Assembly (NCBI GenBank): GCA_034766995.1
Contig: CM068313.1
Span: 14,436,512 to 14,500,511, forward strand
Length of the DNA: 64,000 bases
Source: Acanthacorydalis orientalis
Lineage: Eukaryota > Arthropoda > Insecta > Megaloptera > Corydalidae
Direction of reading: 5' to 3'
Within the stretch, counting starts at the first letter, position 1, and each line of letters opens with the position of its first letter. Below, piece after piece: positions 1 through 24,810 of this stretch. Below the pieces are notes generated by a model. It saw only the letters and a program-made list of their open reading frames with translations, did no database searches and was not told the DNA's origin. The translations under genes and the position numbers were made by a program.

Positions 1-3000
1 TTTAGTGCAATTGAAGGATACAATCATCAGGCTCTCTGTCCAAAGAGTTCAGATAAAGTTAGCGAGTTACATAAAATTGATACAAAATCACATTTAATTT
101 TTACAGCTGAAACTCATAATTTTCCAACTGGCGTGGCTCCATTTAGTGGTGCTACTACAGGTACTGGAGGTCGAATTAGAGATATTGAAGCTGTAGGTAG
201 AGGTGGTTACTGTATTGCAGGAACTGCTGGATATAGCACAGGCAACTTATTGATTCCAGGTAAGTTCATTTTCATAATTCACATATTAAAAATGTTATTA
301 TCAACTTAAAATCAACTATTCAATTTAATTAAAGTAATTATATTGACTGTTTATTTTTTGTATTTTCAAATATATGTTTTTTTTTATGCTAGTAAGTAAT
401 TATTAATTAAAAGATATAATTTATACTTTATTAAATAAAACTCTTTTAATATTATTTTTAGACTATGACTTACCATGGGAAGATAAAACATTTGAATATC
501 CAAATAACTTTGCTTCACCTTTAGAAATACTAATAGAGGCAAGTAATGGCGCATCAGATTATGGCAATAAATTTGGTGAACCCTTAATATGTGGATTTAC
601 TCGTACTTTTGGTATGATTGATTCTAATGGTGAAAGAAAAGAATATATAAAACCTATTATGTTTAGTGGTGGTGTCGGAACAATGGAAGCCGATATGGTT
701 GAAAAATTACCACCAAAAGAGGACATGCACATTGTGAAAATTGGCGGACCTGTTTACCGTATTGGAGTCGGTGGAGGTGCTGCCAGTTCTGTACAAGTGC
801 AAGGAGATAATAAGTCTGATTTAGATTTCAATGCTGTACAAAGAGGTGATGCAGAAATGGAACAAAAATTAAATCGAGTAGTCCGTGCTTGCCTTGAACA
901 AAAAAAGAATAATCCAATTATTAGCATACATGATCAAGGAGCTGGGGGAAATGGCAATGTTTTAAAAGAATTGGTTGATCCTGTTGGTGGAATAATATAT
1001 GGTAATAGATTTGAACTTGGAGATCCAACTATAAATGCTCTTGAGTTGTGGGGAGCAGAGTATCAAGAGAACAATGCATTACTGTGTTGTGATGAAAACG
1101 TTTCATTGTTAAAAAAAATTTGTAAACGAGAACGATGTCCTGTTAATTTTGTAGGAAAAGTACATTCCACTGGTCATGTAATTTTTGCTCTTGATGAAAA
1201 CTTACAAAATGTACCATTTGATTTAAAATTGGAACATGTGTTAGGAAAAATGCCACAAAAGGTTTTTAATTTAGAAAGAAAAGATGTGTTGTTAAAAGAG
1301 CTCAAAATACCAAAGTCAGAAACTTTTAGTGATTTACTGGGTCGTGTCCTTCGATTACCATCTGTTGGAAGTAAAAGATTTCTTACTAATAAGGTAGATC
1401 GATGTGTTACTGGTTTAATAGCTCAACAACAGTGTGTTGGACCATTACATACTCCATTAGCTGATGTTGCTGTCACAGCTATTTCATATTTCGGACTTCA
1501 AGGAATTGCTACTGCTATTGGAGAACAACCTATTAAAAGTCTTTTAAATAATGCAGCTGGTGCCAGAATGACTGTTGGAGAATCTCTTAGCAATTTAGTA
1601 TTTGCATCAATTTCTGATATTCAGGATGTTAAATGTAGTGGTAACTGGATGTGGCCAGCAAAGTTACCAGGAGAGGGAGCTGCATTATATGATACTTGTG
1701 TAGCAATGTGTGATGTAATGAAAGATTTAGGTATATTTTTAACTTACATTTTAATTTATATATTATAATAAAATTAAATAATAGTTAATCTTTATTTCTT
1801 TATCAAATTGTAGGCATTGCAATTGATGGGGGTAAAGATTCTCTTAGTATGGCTGCAAGAGTTGGAAATAAAACAGTTAAAGCTCCTGGTACCCTTGTAG
1901 TGTCTACATATGCTCCTTGCCCTGATGTAACAAAAGTAATTACACCTGATTTGAAAGCTCCTGCAAGAAAACAAAAAGGTGTTTTGCTTTATGTTGATCT
2001 GTCTGGAGGAAAGTCACGTTTAGGAGGTTCAGCACTTGCACAATGTTATAAACAACTTGGTAATCTTCCTCCTGATATGGATTCCCCAAAAACTTTTGTT
2101 AATGCTTTCAGTGTAACACAAACATTAATCAAAAAGGAAAAGTTACTATCAGGTCATGATGTAAGTGATGGTGGACTTATTGTTTGTTTATTAGAGATGG
2201 CATTTGGAGGAATTTGTGGGCTCGATGTGAACATTGTTCATAAAGCAGATTGTATTGAAACATTATTTGCAGAGGAGTTAGGTTGGGTTTTAGAAACACT
2301 TGAGACTGATGTTGATTTTTGTCTAGACTTGTTTAGACAATTTAATGTACCTTGTTTCAACATTGGCCATTCTGTCTATTATGGAATAACTTCACCTATT
2401 AAAATTTCTATAAATGGAAAAAATGTCCTCAATTCAACAGTATTGCCTTTAATGCACACATGGGAAGAAACTAGTTATAATCTAGAGTTACAACAAGCTG
2501 CTCATGAATGTGTTAAGGAAGAGTATGAATCTTTATTGACACGAACAGGACCAAAATATCGTCTTACATTTGATCCAGATACTCATTCAATAATTAACAA
2601 AAATAAAACTATTCGTGTAGCTGTAATTCGTGAAGAAGGTACTAATGGTGATAGAGAAATGGCAGCAATATTGATGCTGGTAGGGTTTGAAGTATGGGAT
2701 GTCACTATGCAAGATATTTTATCGGGAGATATTACTTTAGACATCTTTAGAGGTGTTGTGTTTCCAGGAGGTTTTAGTTATGCAGGTTAGTATGTGATTT
2801 TTTCACTGTTGAATTATATAAGTTTACAAGTATAAAAATAAAATCGTAATAAAGTTTGTAACACAATATTTGTTATTTTTCCAGATGTATTGGGATCAGC
2901 CAAAGGTTGGGCAGCCAGTATACTTTTCAATGAACAAGTAAATGCTCAATTCAAGTATTTTTATTCTAGACCTGATACATTTAGTTTAGGAGTATGCAAT

Positions 3001-3507
3001 GGCTGTCAATTAATGAGTTTAATAGGTTGGGTAGGATCAATTGATGAACAAACATTAATGCCAGATATTGTTCTTGACCAAAACAAGTCTGGTAGATTCG
3101 AATGCAGATGGGCTACTGTACTCATTGAAAAATCAAAATCATTAATGTTAGATGGTATGGAAGATTCTATATTAGGTGTATGGGCAGTACATGGAGAAGG
3201 ACAGTTTACATTCAAGAATGATACTATACTTGAGCAATTAGAAAACAACAACTGTGTTACTCTTAGATATGTTGATGATAATAGTCAACCGACTGAACAA
3301 TATCCTCTGAACCAGAATGGAAGTCCAGGAGGATTGGCTGGAGTGTGTTCAGATAATGGAAGACATTTAGCAATAATGCCACATCCTGAACGATGTGCAT
3401 TCATGTTTGAATGGCCTTATGTACCATTCGAAATGAAACAATTTAAAAAATCGCCTTGGGAGCGAATGTTTAAAAATGCTTACGATTGGTGCATTAGAAC
3501 TTCTTAA
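1..3507 (+). CDS. PFAS: Phosphoribosylformylglycinamidine synthase (FGAM synthase), 5'-partial
   Basis: This enzyme converts FGAR, glutamine and ATP to FGAM, step four of de novo purine synthesis in the cytosol. Four coding exons are visible: 1-259, 462-1730, 1814-2785 and 2885-3507. All junctions are GT/AG and the phases join to give 1040 codons and a TAA stop. The human protein is about 1340 aa, so roughly 300 N-terminal residues lie left of the window. The first exon carries the synthetase signature TAETHNFPTGVAPFSGATTG. Later come the AIRS-like ATP and phosphate loops (DQGAGGNGN, GIAIDGGKDSLSM, SGHDVSDGGL). The last exon holds the glutamine amidotransferase domain, with FPGGFSYADVLGSAKGWA spanning a splice junction, the nucleophile cysteine in GVCNGCQLMS, and the His/Glu pair in MPHPERCAFMFEWPY. 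All catalytic residues I can check are present. An AATAAA lies about 45 bp after the stop. It is transcribed toward msps on the same strand. Confidence 0.97.
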
Positions 3508-3552
3508 TATAAGTAATGTTCAATTGTACAAACAAAACTATTTTGTATTTAA

Positions 3553-3558
3553 AATAAA
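3553..3558 (+). terminator. Poly(A) signal of PFAS
   Basis: An AATAAA lies 45 bp downstream of the PFAS stop codon, in AT-rich sequence that runs into a (TA)n tract. It is the first canonical hexamer after the gene. The motif is common by chance at this base composition. Confidence 0.5.
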
Positions 3559-3847
3559 ATGTAATAATTGTTACTGTTATTTTGATTATATATATATATA
3601 TATATATATATTGGTCATATATTATTAGATGTAATTGTTATGAAAATCATTTGTTATTATTTTGATAATATAAATTTATTTATAGTTTTTTTTATTTAAT
3701 GATTTTAGTATTTAATTGTAATAAAATACAGTATATTTGTATGTACATATGCTTTGTATGTGTGGGCATGAGTGTGGATGCATATATATATATATATAAG
3801 GAATTGTATATATATATATATATACATATATGAGTATGTACATATAT

Positions 3848-4012
3848 GTGACCCCGGTTTTTTGAAATTTTTTTCGGGACAATACACGCATGGACAATAA
3901 TAAAAATTTCCAAAACTCAACACACCATCCACAATTGTTAAAAGCAGATAACTACCAGCAACGGTAAAGGCACCGCACAAAATCAAAATCATAAGGCCAA
4001 ACCCGGCCCTGT
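3848..4012 (-). mobile_element. Possible degenerate DNA-transposon end (CAGGGCCGG type)
   Basis: This is a GC-richer island in AT-rich spacer. On the minus strand it begins CAGGGCCGGGTTTGGCCTTA and continues into GTGCGGTGCC. Termini starting CAGGGCCGG are common on decayed hAT-like elements of arthropods and vertebrates. On the other side, CCGGGGTCAC near 3850 does not give a clear matching inverted repeat. A 95-codon minus frame crosses it but merges into (TA)n. I infer a transposon relic with low confidence. Confidence 0.25.
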
Positions 4013-6084
4013 ATTATATTTATGACCAATAAAATTTATTTTTATTTTATTTTATACATATATGTGTACATATACATATCGATAAGGAATCGTAAAACAT
4101 GTTTGAATATTCTGAAAACTTGAAACATTTTAACATACTGATTGATAATAATAAAGTAATGATTTTTTTGAAATTGCTATATATAATAGGGATTTTATAT
4201 AATATAGTTGATTGAAATCACAGGTGGCATTGATGGCATTTAGAAACTGTTGTAGCTAATTTCACGTTTGTACTCATTGTATAAAAATAAGAAAAGTCCG
4301 TTGAAGTGTGTTCTGAAGGATAACATTTAATAAGTTGTGTAGTACATTCAAGATAATCTTCAAAAAAAAGATATTTTATTTACCTGTTTTAACGGTAAGT
4401 TAACATGATAATGTATTTTCAACAGAAATATTAAACATTTAAAATAATTCGACCTCATTGATGTACATGACAGTTTTAACCGTTAACCATTTAGGGCAGT
4501 GTGATTCATATTTAGAGGACACCCACTGTATATCCACCAATGTAATTAATTAATTATCGTTTGTCCACAATTCACATATGTAGTTTTTCTTCAAAGCTAT
4601 TTCCTTAATGTGATTTTATCCATTTACGTATTAATGCGATGTATGTAAACAGCCATCATTATACATCTTTAATACTCAAAAAAACAGATTGACATAAAAC
4701 ACTTTAATATTCAATTACGATTATTTTTTATTCATATGTGTATGTGTACTAAAATTTTATAGTTTTTCAAATTTGATCAGTATTTTTAATTTAATATTTT
4801 TAATTAAATAATGTTACTAAATGTTTAAGAAATATTTTTATAAGTTATGAATAAATACAATTTGTGTGAAATAAAACTTGAAAATCAGTAAGTTGATCAA
4901 TAAGTTAATGTTAATATATTTTGATTAGTAATATTATTATTAATAATTATTCATTTCATTCAAATTGTGTAATGAAAAAGCAGAATATATTTCTTATGAT
5001 CATATATTAAGAGTTTAGAACCAACATAATTTAAATTCATTACCATTGATTGCTTTTAGGAGTTGCACTGAGATTTTTTTTATTGATATAACAGTATAAG
5101 TAAGAAACAATAGTAATATTATTAATATATAAAGTATACTTATATAATGTATACTTATTAATGTATTATATATACTTATATATGTATTTGTATACAATAA
5201 ACAGTGTTATTAAAGTAACATTTTTTATGCAGATTAAAGTTTCTTCTTCAAAAATAAATTGTCATGTATAAAACTATTCATTATTCAGTAGAAATTAAAA
5301 AGGCATTTTAATCAATTTTTCAAAAAAGTTAGTTTTTAAACTGTAATAGATTAATTAAACTAAAAAATAATATTCATACATTTTAAATATACCTTTTTAA
5401 ATGCATTCGTTATGCGGTGAGTTTTTAAATCTTCAATTTTAATTGATCATAATTTTTTTACTGAAATGAATATATAAAAAATGAATATACTATTCGGTCT
5501 ACTGTGTAAAACACAATAGTTTTGATATCATTGAAGCCAAATAAAATTCTTTCTACATTTAATCATGTCATCTTAGTATTAGGTCATAGTTTTGTGCTTT
5601 GTACGGTTTAATAATCACAATAATTACCTTAATGTAATAAGTATATTAAAATTTTAATTTGTTGATCTGACTTTATATTGAAAACAATATAAATTACTGC
5701 TAGAATTAAAGGTCATAAGAATATACTTTATTAAAAGTTATACTTATTGTGTAGTCAGTAGTATGTTTAGTTAAGCTCAAAAGTAAACATTCAGTTTCTA
5801 TTAAGTTAAAAACATAAATGTGAGTAGATTTATTTAAGTGTGTATGTATTTTTTTAGTTAGAACAATTATATTGGTCATTTTCTTTGTATAAATTGAATT
5901 AACTTTGTTTTTAGTTACTTCATTTTTTTATTAATTTATGATTTAAATTAATATAATTATAAAATAATACTAAACTGTAACATGAAAAAATGTAAAACGT
6001 ATTTCATTATATTTTATATTTAATGCATAAAAAAGTAAATTAATATTGAAATATTAATCTTTCAGATATATTTAACAAAACTGA

Positions 6085-16798
<10,714 letters not shown>

Positions 16799-19700
16799 TA
16801 GTAGAATTGAAGTAAATATAGATTTACAAATCATAAAAATGTAGTGTATTAGGAAAAGTTTAATTCAAATATAATTTTGTTTTAAAATATTTTTCAGTTG
16901 AATCTTCGAATGCTGTAATGAGATTGGGATTAAATCAAAAATCAAACCCTAAACGGCGACTAAGCTTAATCAACCTACCATCCGTACGACAATGTAGTAT
17001 TTTTTCTTTTTAGAAAATATGTATTTTATTCAAAATGGGAAAACGTACGCTGTTAATAAAACTCTCGATGGTATTTAAAGGAATCAAAGCGGTATTAAAA
17101 AAAATGTGTTCAAAAATGTATCCGTGGCGCATGTGTCTTAATGGGTGGCATCGAATAAACAGCTAGATGTTTTCCTGTGATTATATTTTTTTAATAAAAA
17201 TTATTAGTTTTACATTTAAATTTCAGAATAATGATACGTTTCTGGATGTATGATTATTTTGAATTATTTTAATTTATTTTAATAAATTTTTTTATAATTA
17301 ACTACCATAATTTTTTATTAAGACATGAATTAGCCCTCATCTATTATTGAATGCTTGTTATTTATCTTGTAATTGTTAGGTTTTTGTTTATTTTTTTATA
17401 ATATATATACATATATTCTTTGTGTATTCACTCTCACTAGTGTTATATTAATATATTGAGATTAAATTAGTGTGTATTAAAATAATAACATTGAAGTTAA
17501 ATTATTTTTATGATTAATTTACAATTTAAATGATGAAATATAGAATTGGTTAGAATAACATTGTAATTTTATGAAATATAAAGAAAACTAAAATGTTTCC
17601 ATTAAAAATTGTGTCCATTTATGATTGGTCATTAGTATTTTAATGCATATTTTAAATCTAAAAATGAACACTTTTGTTGTATGACGAATAATTGAAAACC
17701 AGTGAATATCAAAATGATTGTATCTATTTATTTGTTATTAATTATTGTAAGCTCTTAACATTAATTTAAAAAATACAATTTCAAAATTTAGACACTGATT
17801 ATTTTTAAATAATTAGATAAAAAATTAGTCCAGTATTAAATTTGAATATTTTATATACCTAAAATTTCTTTAATAAATATTACTTAAAATGAAAGTAACA
17901 TGTTTATTACACTTAAACCTTTTGTACCTTATTTACTTAATATTTATAACTGTCAAATTATACTTTACATTTTATTATAACATTCTTCTTGATAAACAAA
18001 TATTGACTAATTTTTAATTATATTAAAAAATAAATAAATTTTAGCCATATTTGAAAAAGTTTTCTGTTATAATTAGTAACTCGATAAAGTGAGCAAATTT
18101 ATTCAATGATTTTAATAAGATTTTACTTAATACTACAATGTTTTAGTGTCTTTTAATGAGTTTATAAAAAATATGAGTCTAAAATATATAAAAAAGGCAT
18201 ATGTATGCATAAGTATTTTTATGAATTCTTGTTATAATTGTATTTTTTATGTAAGATTTAACTTAGTTGTATACACTTACATTTTGTAGCCAATCATATC
18301 AGCTAAAAATTATTAATTAGTTTGTTATGATAAGAATGTTATTTTGTTGGGTTTTAAAGTATATGTTCTTTTTGATTTGTAATCGTTGGGTTAGTTATTT
18401 AATTGTAAAAACAAGTGATCCAATGATGAAATCAAAGAGAAAATTGCGATGACGGGTATACAGGTATAAATAAAAGCATTTTTAATCTGAAAATATATGA
18501 TATATAAAAAAAATATATAATGATTTTTTTGCATAAAACTATTTTAATATTATAAATATTAACTATTAACATCACTACTAATTAATACAATAAAAATATT
18601 TCATACATATTTTGAAAAAAATCTTTTTCAAATTGTAAAATTTACTATATTTTTAAAAATGCGTTCAAAAATATGTATGATGTGAAACTGTTAATCAGTT
18701 TTATATTTTTTAATGAATTAAAATCATTAAAAAGAAATTATTACATGAAAAGATGAGTATTTGCTGGAATTGTTAAAATTCAATACATTAAGATTTCTGT
18801 TCTGAAATTAAAAGTATTAAAAATCAATTTTTAATTTTTTCAAATATAAATAATTGGATGTGTTGCAAATAAATAAATTTAAAAAAAGTATATTGATATT
18901 TGAAAGTAAATTTATATATATATATATATATACACACATACATACATATATAATGCATTTAGGAAAATGAAGTGTTTTATTAATGGTTTAGGTTATCGGA
19001 TAAAGAATGCTTTAAAATAGTATGGCACTTATTCTCATGACAAAATAATCTTACAATATAATTAGTACATAGTTTCTAGAGTTAAAAATTTTTACATAGT
19101 TCATAAATCGTCCCTATTAGAATTAATACATATAAATAATTATTATGAAAATTAATCATTAAAATGTTGCGTCCAAAGTAAAAAATTATTTTAATACCAT
19201 ATATGTTACAGTATTAACTGCATTTTCTAAAAGATGGTCGCTCAAATTTAACTTAGAATTATTGTAATGTTTACATTGGTGAGAAAAATATGCATTAAAA
19301 TAATTTTGACCATTTTTTGTATTTAGAATTCCTACTGTTAGAAACACTTTGTAAACCTTTTATATTTGTAATGTTATATTCTTCTCTTTTTTGCGAATGG
19401 TTACAATACGAATAATGCTGATTGAAAATATATGAAAAATCCTAAATAAATTATTATACAAATATTTCAGAGAATATTGATTTTAATACCTAAATATATT
19501 GTTGATATTTAACTAATAAATTTATACCATATAATTACTAGTTAAATAACTCAGTACAAAAAAAAAGTATTAAATAAATTTAAGAAATATGAGATATAAA
19601 TTTTGTATTTTTAATTTACAAATATTTTATTTGTTTACTTATGGAAGTTTCAATAGTATCATCTTTATTTAGTCTGATTTTGAATATATGAACACGTTAT

Positions 19701-19924
19701 TCATAACATTGATATAGAAAAGATGTAAATCCAATACAGATGTTGATTGATTCTGTGGATATTTTAATTATATAGTTTTGCAGCTTACTTTTATAATATA
19801 AAAAAATATATTTATTGTAATAAATACATCATTAACACAAAGATTTGTTTTTATACGTAACATTCTTTTGGGTGTTATATAAACAATAATCATGTTTAAT
19901 AAAAACAGTATTTTTATATCACGC
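16799..19924. other. msps 3'UTR and convergent intergenic region
   Basis: This AT-rich spacer separates the msps stop from the NAT10 poly(A) site. The first 380 bp are less AT-rich than the rest and include a possible spliced reading frame (16898-17013, see findings) and an AATAAA near 17154 that could end the msps transcript. Beyond that I see only simple AT sequence and short (TA)n and CA-type tracts near 18910-18950. Confidence 0.6.
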
Positions 19925-19930
19925 TTTATT
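19925..19930 (-). terminator. Poly(A) signal of NAT10
   Basis: TTTATT on the plus strand reads AATAAA on the minus strand, 36 bp downstream of the NAT10 stop codon. It is the first canonical hexamer after the gene. Confidence 0.55.
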
Positions 19931-19965
19931 TAAAAAGAAATTACAGTTGATTTACACAAAATGCA

Positions 19966-22900
19966 TTAACTTTTACTATGAAACTTCTTTTTTCCTTTCT
20001 TCTTTTTTTTACTTTGTGGTTCATCTAAATCAACATCTTTCATATCTCCGAGCCTCTTTTCTCCACTATAAGCAATAAATTTTGTTAACAAATGTTAAAA
20101 TAAATGTATACAAGTTACAATATACTAACATTTTGAACATATTACATTTGACACTGATCCATCAAACTCATTAACTTTTTCACTAAAAATATAAATTGAA
20201 TGGCTTAAACATTTGTTTTTTTTTATATTTAATTAACTTTTAAATGCAATATCAAGAATGAAATATAACGAAATACTTTTAAGTAAATGTATATAATCTT
20301 GCTTATTATTATAATTTATATATGCACATGTATACTTATAAACTGTATATAAATGTGATGCAAACAAAAATTTTGTAATTTAATTTAAATATGCAAAAAT
20401 TATACTATTTTTAGTGTTTTCAGCTGTTTAGTAAAAATAACATATTAATACAAACATAATTTAAAGCATTTATGATTAATTTTAATTTACACTAAATTAG
20501 TCTGGTTTTTAAAGTTGAATATCAAAAAATTTATTGAAAATAACCTAATGACTTGCTATTGCTATATTTATCTTTTACATAAAAAAGTTAAACTTTTTTT
20601 TTGAATGCAATACATTACTATTATTTATAAATTATCGATTTTTTACTATAATATAAAATTTATATTTTACTAAAATACAAATTTTAATTTCTAAATATAT
20701 TACTGCAAATGTTTAAAAGGAATGACTTATAAATCATACCTTTTTACAGATACAATTCCTTCTCCATTCTTTGTTAATGCTTTGGACCACTCTTCTTCTG
20801 TACCTTTAATACTAAAATGACTCAAATTCTCCTTTTTTAATTTTGCCAACTCCTTTTTTTGTTTGATTTGTAATTCCTTAGCAGCTTCCTCAAGTTCTTG
20901 TTGCATACTCTTTACAACTGGTGTCATTTGGATATTTCTCTTGGGTTCTACTAAATCTTTTTCTATTGATTTTTCCAATACAACATTTAAATATTGAATA
21001 CATCGTCGGATGGTACGATTGAATAAACCTAATAGCTGTGATGCAGGCAAATCCAATTCAGTTGCTAATTCATCAACTGTTTTATGTTGTAATCCGAGTC
21101 CTAACAGTATTGCCTGAAGTATATAAAATTGTTAATGTAATACATTGTCAATTTTCTATATATATTAATATATAGCCATTTATAAATAAATTACTTACTG
21201 ACTGAACTGCTGACATGTTTGTGTCACCCATTCGATTAAGAAAATATATTCGTGCTAAAGAAGGAATTAGATCCATAATTAAATGATAGTCAACTAAATT
21301 ATTACTATACATTTCTAATCGTTTAATATCATATTTTGTCATATAAACATCTAGTTCATTTTGAGTCAAATCTGAAAATAAAAAACAAATATATTGATAT
21401 CTACAAAATAAGCCTAAATAGAACCTACTTGTGTTTGGTAATTGAGCAGATTTATTAATTAAAACACTCAATGCAAGTCCAGGTGAAAAACTTTTAAACT
21501 GATATGCCAACAGCGATAAAAATCTGCGTCTGAAATCTTTCCAAAAATCTAATAACCATGTTTGCTCATTTGCGCTGTCTTCAAAATCCATAGTTTTTAT
21601 CATAATACATGAATGTTCTCCAGTTAAGTCGTTTGTTGTCTGTCTTAAGTAAATTGGAATAAATCCAGAACGTTTCCAAAATTTTAAAAGTGGTTCAGTT
21701 AAACCAAATGAGACTCCAATATAATCCAATTTTTCTGGAATTCTTTCAGAGAGCTTCAATAATAAAGGAGGTAGTGATTTACGTGGTTTTATTTCTTCTT
21801 CAAGCATACTAACTTCATTTTCTTCTACTTGTTCTATTTCCTCTTGCCTATTTGTATCTTCATCAATATTTGGGACTTTGAATTCATAATATTGTTTTAA
21901 TAATTCTAAAGCTCTTTTACCATAGCCCATCTGAAAAAACGATCTTTATAATGAAAATGTTAGTAATAAAATAACAATTACACATACACTTTGATAATCG
22001 GGATGTGTTGCTATTCTAACAATTCTAGCACCAGAAAGCAATGGAAAATCTTGATCTTGATACTGTTGAGCAATTGTCCATGGAATTAAATCTCCAGCAG
22101 CACGCTTGCCTCGACTTAATGTGTCTGAAACTGAATTTTTACTAATTTGACCTTCCAGGCAAACTTGTATTACAACCAGTACTTCTGGTAAAGTTTTTTT
22201 TTTTGGATCAACAGGTCCCAGTAAACAAAATAGGTGGTGTGCTGGAGCATCAGACAACATCTGTAGATCATTCGGGCTATTCTGTAAAAGGATCAAATTA
22301 TGAAATTTGAGTATTTTTTTAATGGCATTTCAATTTACTTTCTATGTAGCAAACCTTAATTTTTTTCTAACTTTGTTAATACAGATTCAGTGCGTATATT
22401 ATTGTGAATTTATTGAAATATTTTATAGTTTTGTAATTTTCAAGATTTCTATAGCTATTATATATATATATATGTATGTATATAATTAATCACCTTATAA
22501 TGAGATGCTACATACAATGCAACAAGCCGCTGCAAAAACATTTCAGATTGTCGATGATAACAGAATAAAGTATCTCTGTTGATATAATAAAGTTCACATA
22601 TATCAGGAGGAGGGCATCCTGATAAGATAGGAGCCACAGAACTAGCATCAAGACACAAAAGTTGTGTTAACCATGTTTCAACATTGTCACCTGGTTTATA
22701 ACGAATAGATTCATTTAATGTAACTTCACTTAATGTTCTTCCAGTGGCTGCAGCATTCTCCTTTTTATTAGTATTTTCTGTACTAGTTGCTCCAATAGGA
22801 ACAGCTTGTTTTCGAAGCTGTTGTAAAAGTTTTAAAGATAACGATCTTCCTGTTCCTTCATAACCATTTATTGTAGAAGCTAAAAATACTAAATAGGGAC

Positions 22901-24085
22901 CTAACATAGCTTTTACAAATGGTAATGGTATTGCAGCAGCTTCATCAATAACTAAAAGTTCTGCTTGACTTAATTTATTGGCATCTGTTGGATGAATATA
23001 TTGAATGGTCTGTCGATGATCTCTAAAAATATTAACTCTAACGACAGCTTTATTAAATTCTGGATTTGTCGACTGAATTAAACCATAATCTAAATGTTCT
23101 TGATATTCAAGAGCATCAAATCCTTTGAAAACAAATTCAAAAAATGTATTCAAATTTTCAGGGCTAGGACTTGTTACAAAAATATTTGAATATCCAAAAG
23201 CAACAGCTGCAGCAACTGAAAGGCCTAATGCAGCTGATTTACCACGACCTCTTGAGGCAGTTAAAGATACAGTTGATCGCAAAGTTTTCTCTGAAATTGC
23301 TTCGATGAATTTTAATAATGCTTTTGCTTGATCAACTGTTTTACAGCAATCTACTAACACACCTACTGGCTGTGTATCTTTTAAATTTTCTTTTAATTCA
23401 ATTAATTCTAATTCACTGTCAGTTTTAGTTTCAGATTTTGAAACAGGTTCCACAGCTAAATTGTGTGAAGAAATTGGTAACACAGTCAACTGATCATCAA
23501 CAACGAGGCACCGTTTACAGGATGCCAATGACAATAAAAATCTTTCATTGAATCGACAAATAACTTCTTTATGCACTTCCGTGCGAAATCTTTGATGTAC
23601 ATCCATACTCATTGTATACAGCTGTTTTAAAGAGGTAACACTACGTAAGAGAATCACTATGATACCTCCGCCTTCAATTGTTTCAATAGTTCTTGCAAGT
23701 AAATTTGGTGTGAGCGCTTCAAAATCCTGAAGAATACACATTCCATAAGTATTTCCAAGAATTTTGTGTGTTTCTGAGTAATAACAGTAGCGGATATTAG
23801 TTGAAGATACAAAGAGTTCAAATGGATCATCTTCATTTACATTTAATTTTCCAGATTGAAGTTTACGTTGGAGGTGCTTCATTCGTTTTTTACGGTGACT
23901 GAAAAAATTTGATAATTACTCAAAAATGTTCATTATGCCCTATATTTACTAAACATATATTTAAAAATACCTGCTAAATCCAAGTTCTTTTTTATAACAC
24001 CATAAAACTGATGGCCGTGCTTTAACAGTAGTTTTAGATAACATATGATGTAATATTACTACCTGAAAGTCATAAATACCTCGTT

Positions 24086-24123
<38 letters not shown>

Positions 24124-24519
24124 AGAAATAACAAGACAGAATTATGTGAAATTAAAAAAATAATTGAAATGAATGTCAAAATATATTAACGGCATAAAAA
24201 TTTTAAATATAATTTATAAAAATATAAAACATTGTTGAATTTTGAAAACAGTTGGAATGGGAACAAAGTATGTATACGATAGAATATTAATAAGTAAAAA
24301 TAATCAAGAAAGGGTTGGCTTATTTCAAATCAAAAAAAATTCAAATAGCATTAAAAACCCATCAACAAATAAAAATATGAAAAGGTGTTGAAATTATACT
24401 TTAACACATACTTGATCTCGACCTTTATCACCAACAACAACGAATAAGGTTCTATGGCCCAAATGAACACCATTTTCAATCAGAACCCGAATTCTGTTAT
24501 CAATTTTTTTCCTCACCAT
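19966..24519 (-). CDS. NAT10: RNA cytidine acetyltransferase (NAT10/Kre33 family)
   Basis: This nucleolar enzyme uses ATP and acetyl-CoA to make N4-acetylcytidine in 18S rRNA and tRNA, and supports small-subunit assembly. Eight minus-strand exons join in phase to 1015 aa (human 1025): 24519-24412, 24062-23971, 23898-22494, 22281-21988, 21930-21429, 21371-21199, 21113-20740 and 20065-19966. The N terminus MVRKKIDNRIRVLIENGV matches the family start. Walker A lies at about residues 283-292 (RGRGKSAALG) and Walker B at about 381-386 (VIDEAA). The GNAT acetyl-CoA loop, ATHPDYQSMGYGKRA, is rebuilt across the 21930/21988 junction. The tail is Lys-rich (SKKKKKGKKKFHSK), as expected for nucleolar targeting and RNA contact. 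Two introns are 57 bp. The one at 21372-21428 has no stop and keeps frame, so its retention would add 19 residues. It is divergent from bonus. Confidence 0.97.
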
Positions 24520-24743
24520 TTTTCATACAATTTCTCTACAATAATCGTGCAAATTATTACTTATACTATCATGTGTATAGATTGATCATGTGTATACTTT
24601 TCACATAACCTCTAAAACAAACAGACAAACAAATCTCATTATTACGACCTAGGCACATGCATTCGTTTGTTTATTTGCGCATGATATTGCTAACAGGTGG
24701 TTTGGTTATGTAATCACTTTAATTTGTAATTTACATGCATATA

Positions 24744-24810
<67 letters not shown>

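Noticed and set aside
3705..3992. A 95-codon minus-strand secreted protein (starts MILILCGAFT)
   Set aside because: The first half is part of a probable transposon end and the second half is (TA)n-derived; three frames overlap here and none is conserved to my knowledge.
23125..23331. Plus-strand 68-codon frame inside NAT10
   Set aside because: It is the antisense of the conserved NAT10 ATPase region.
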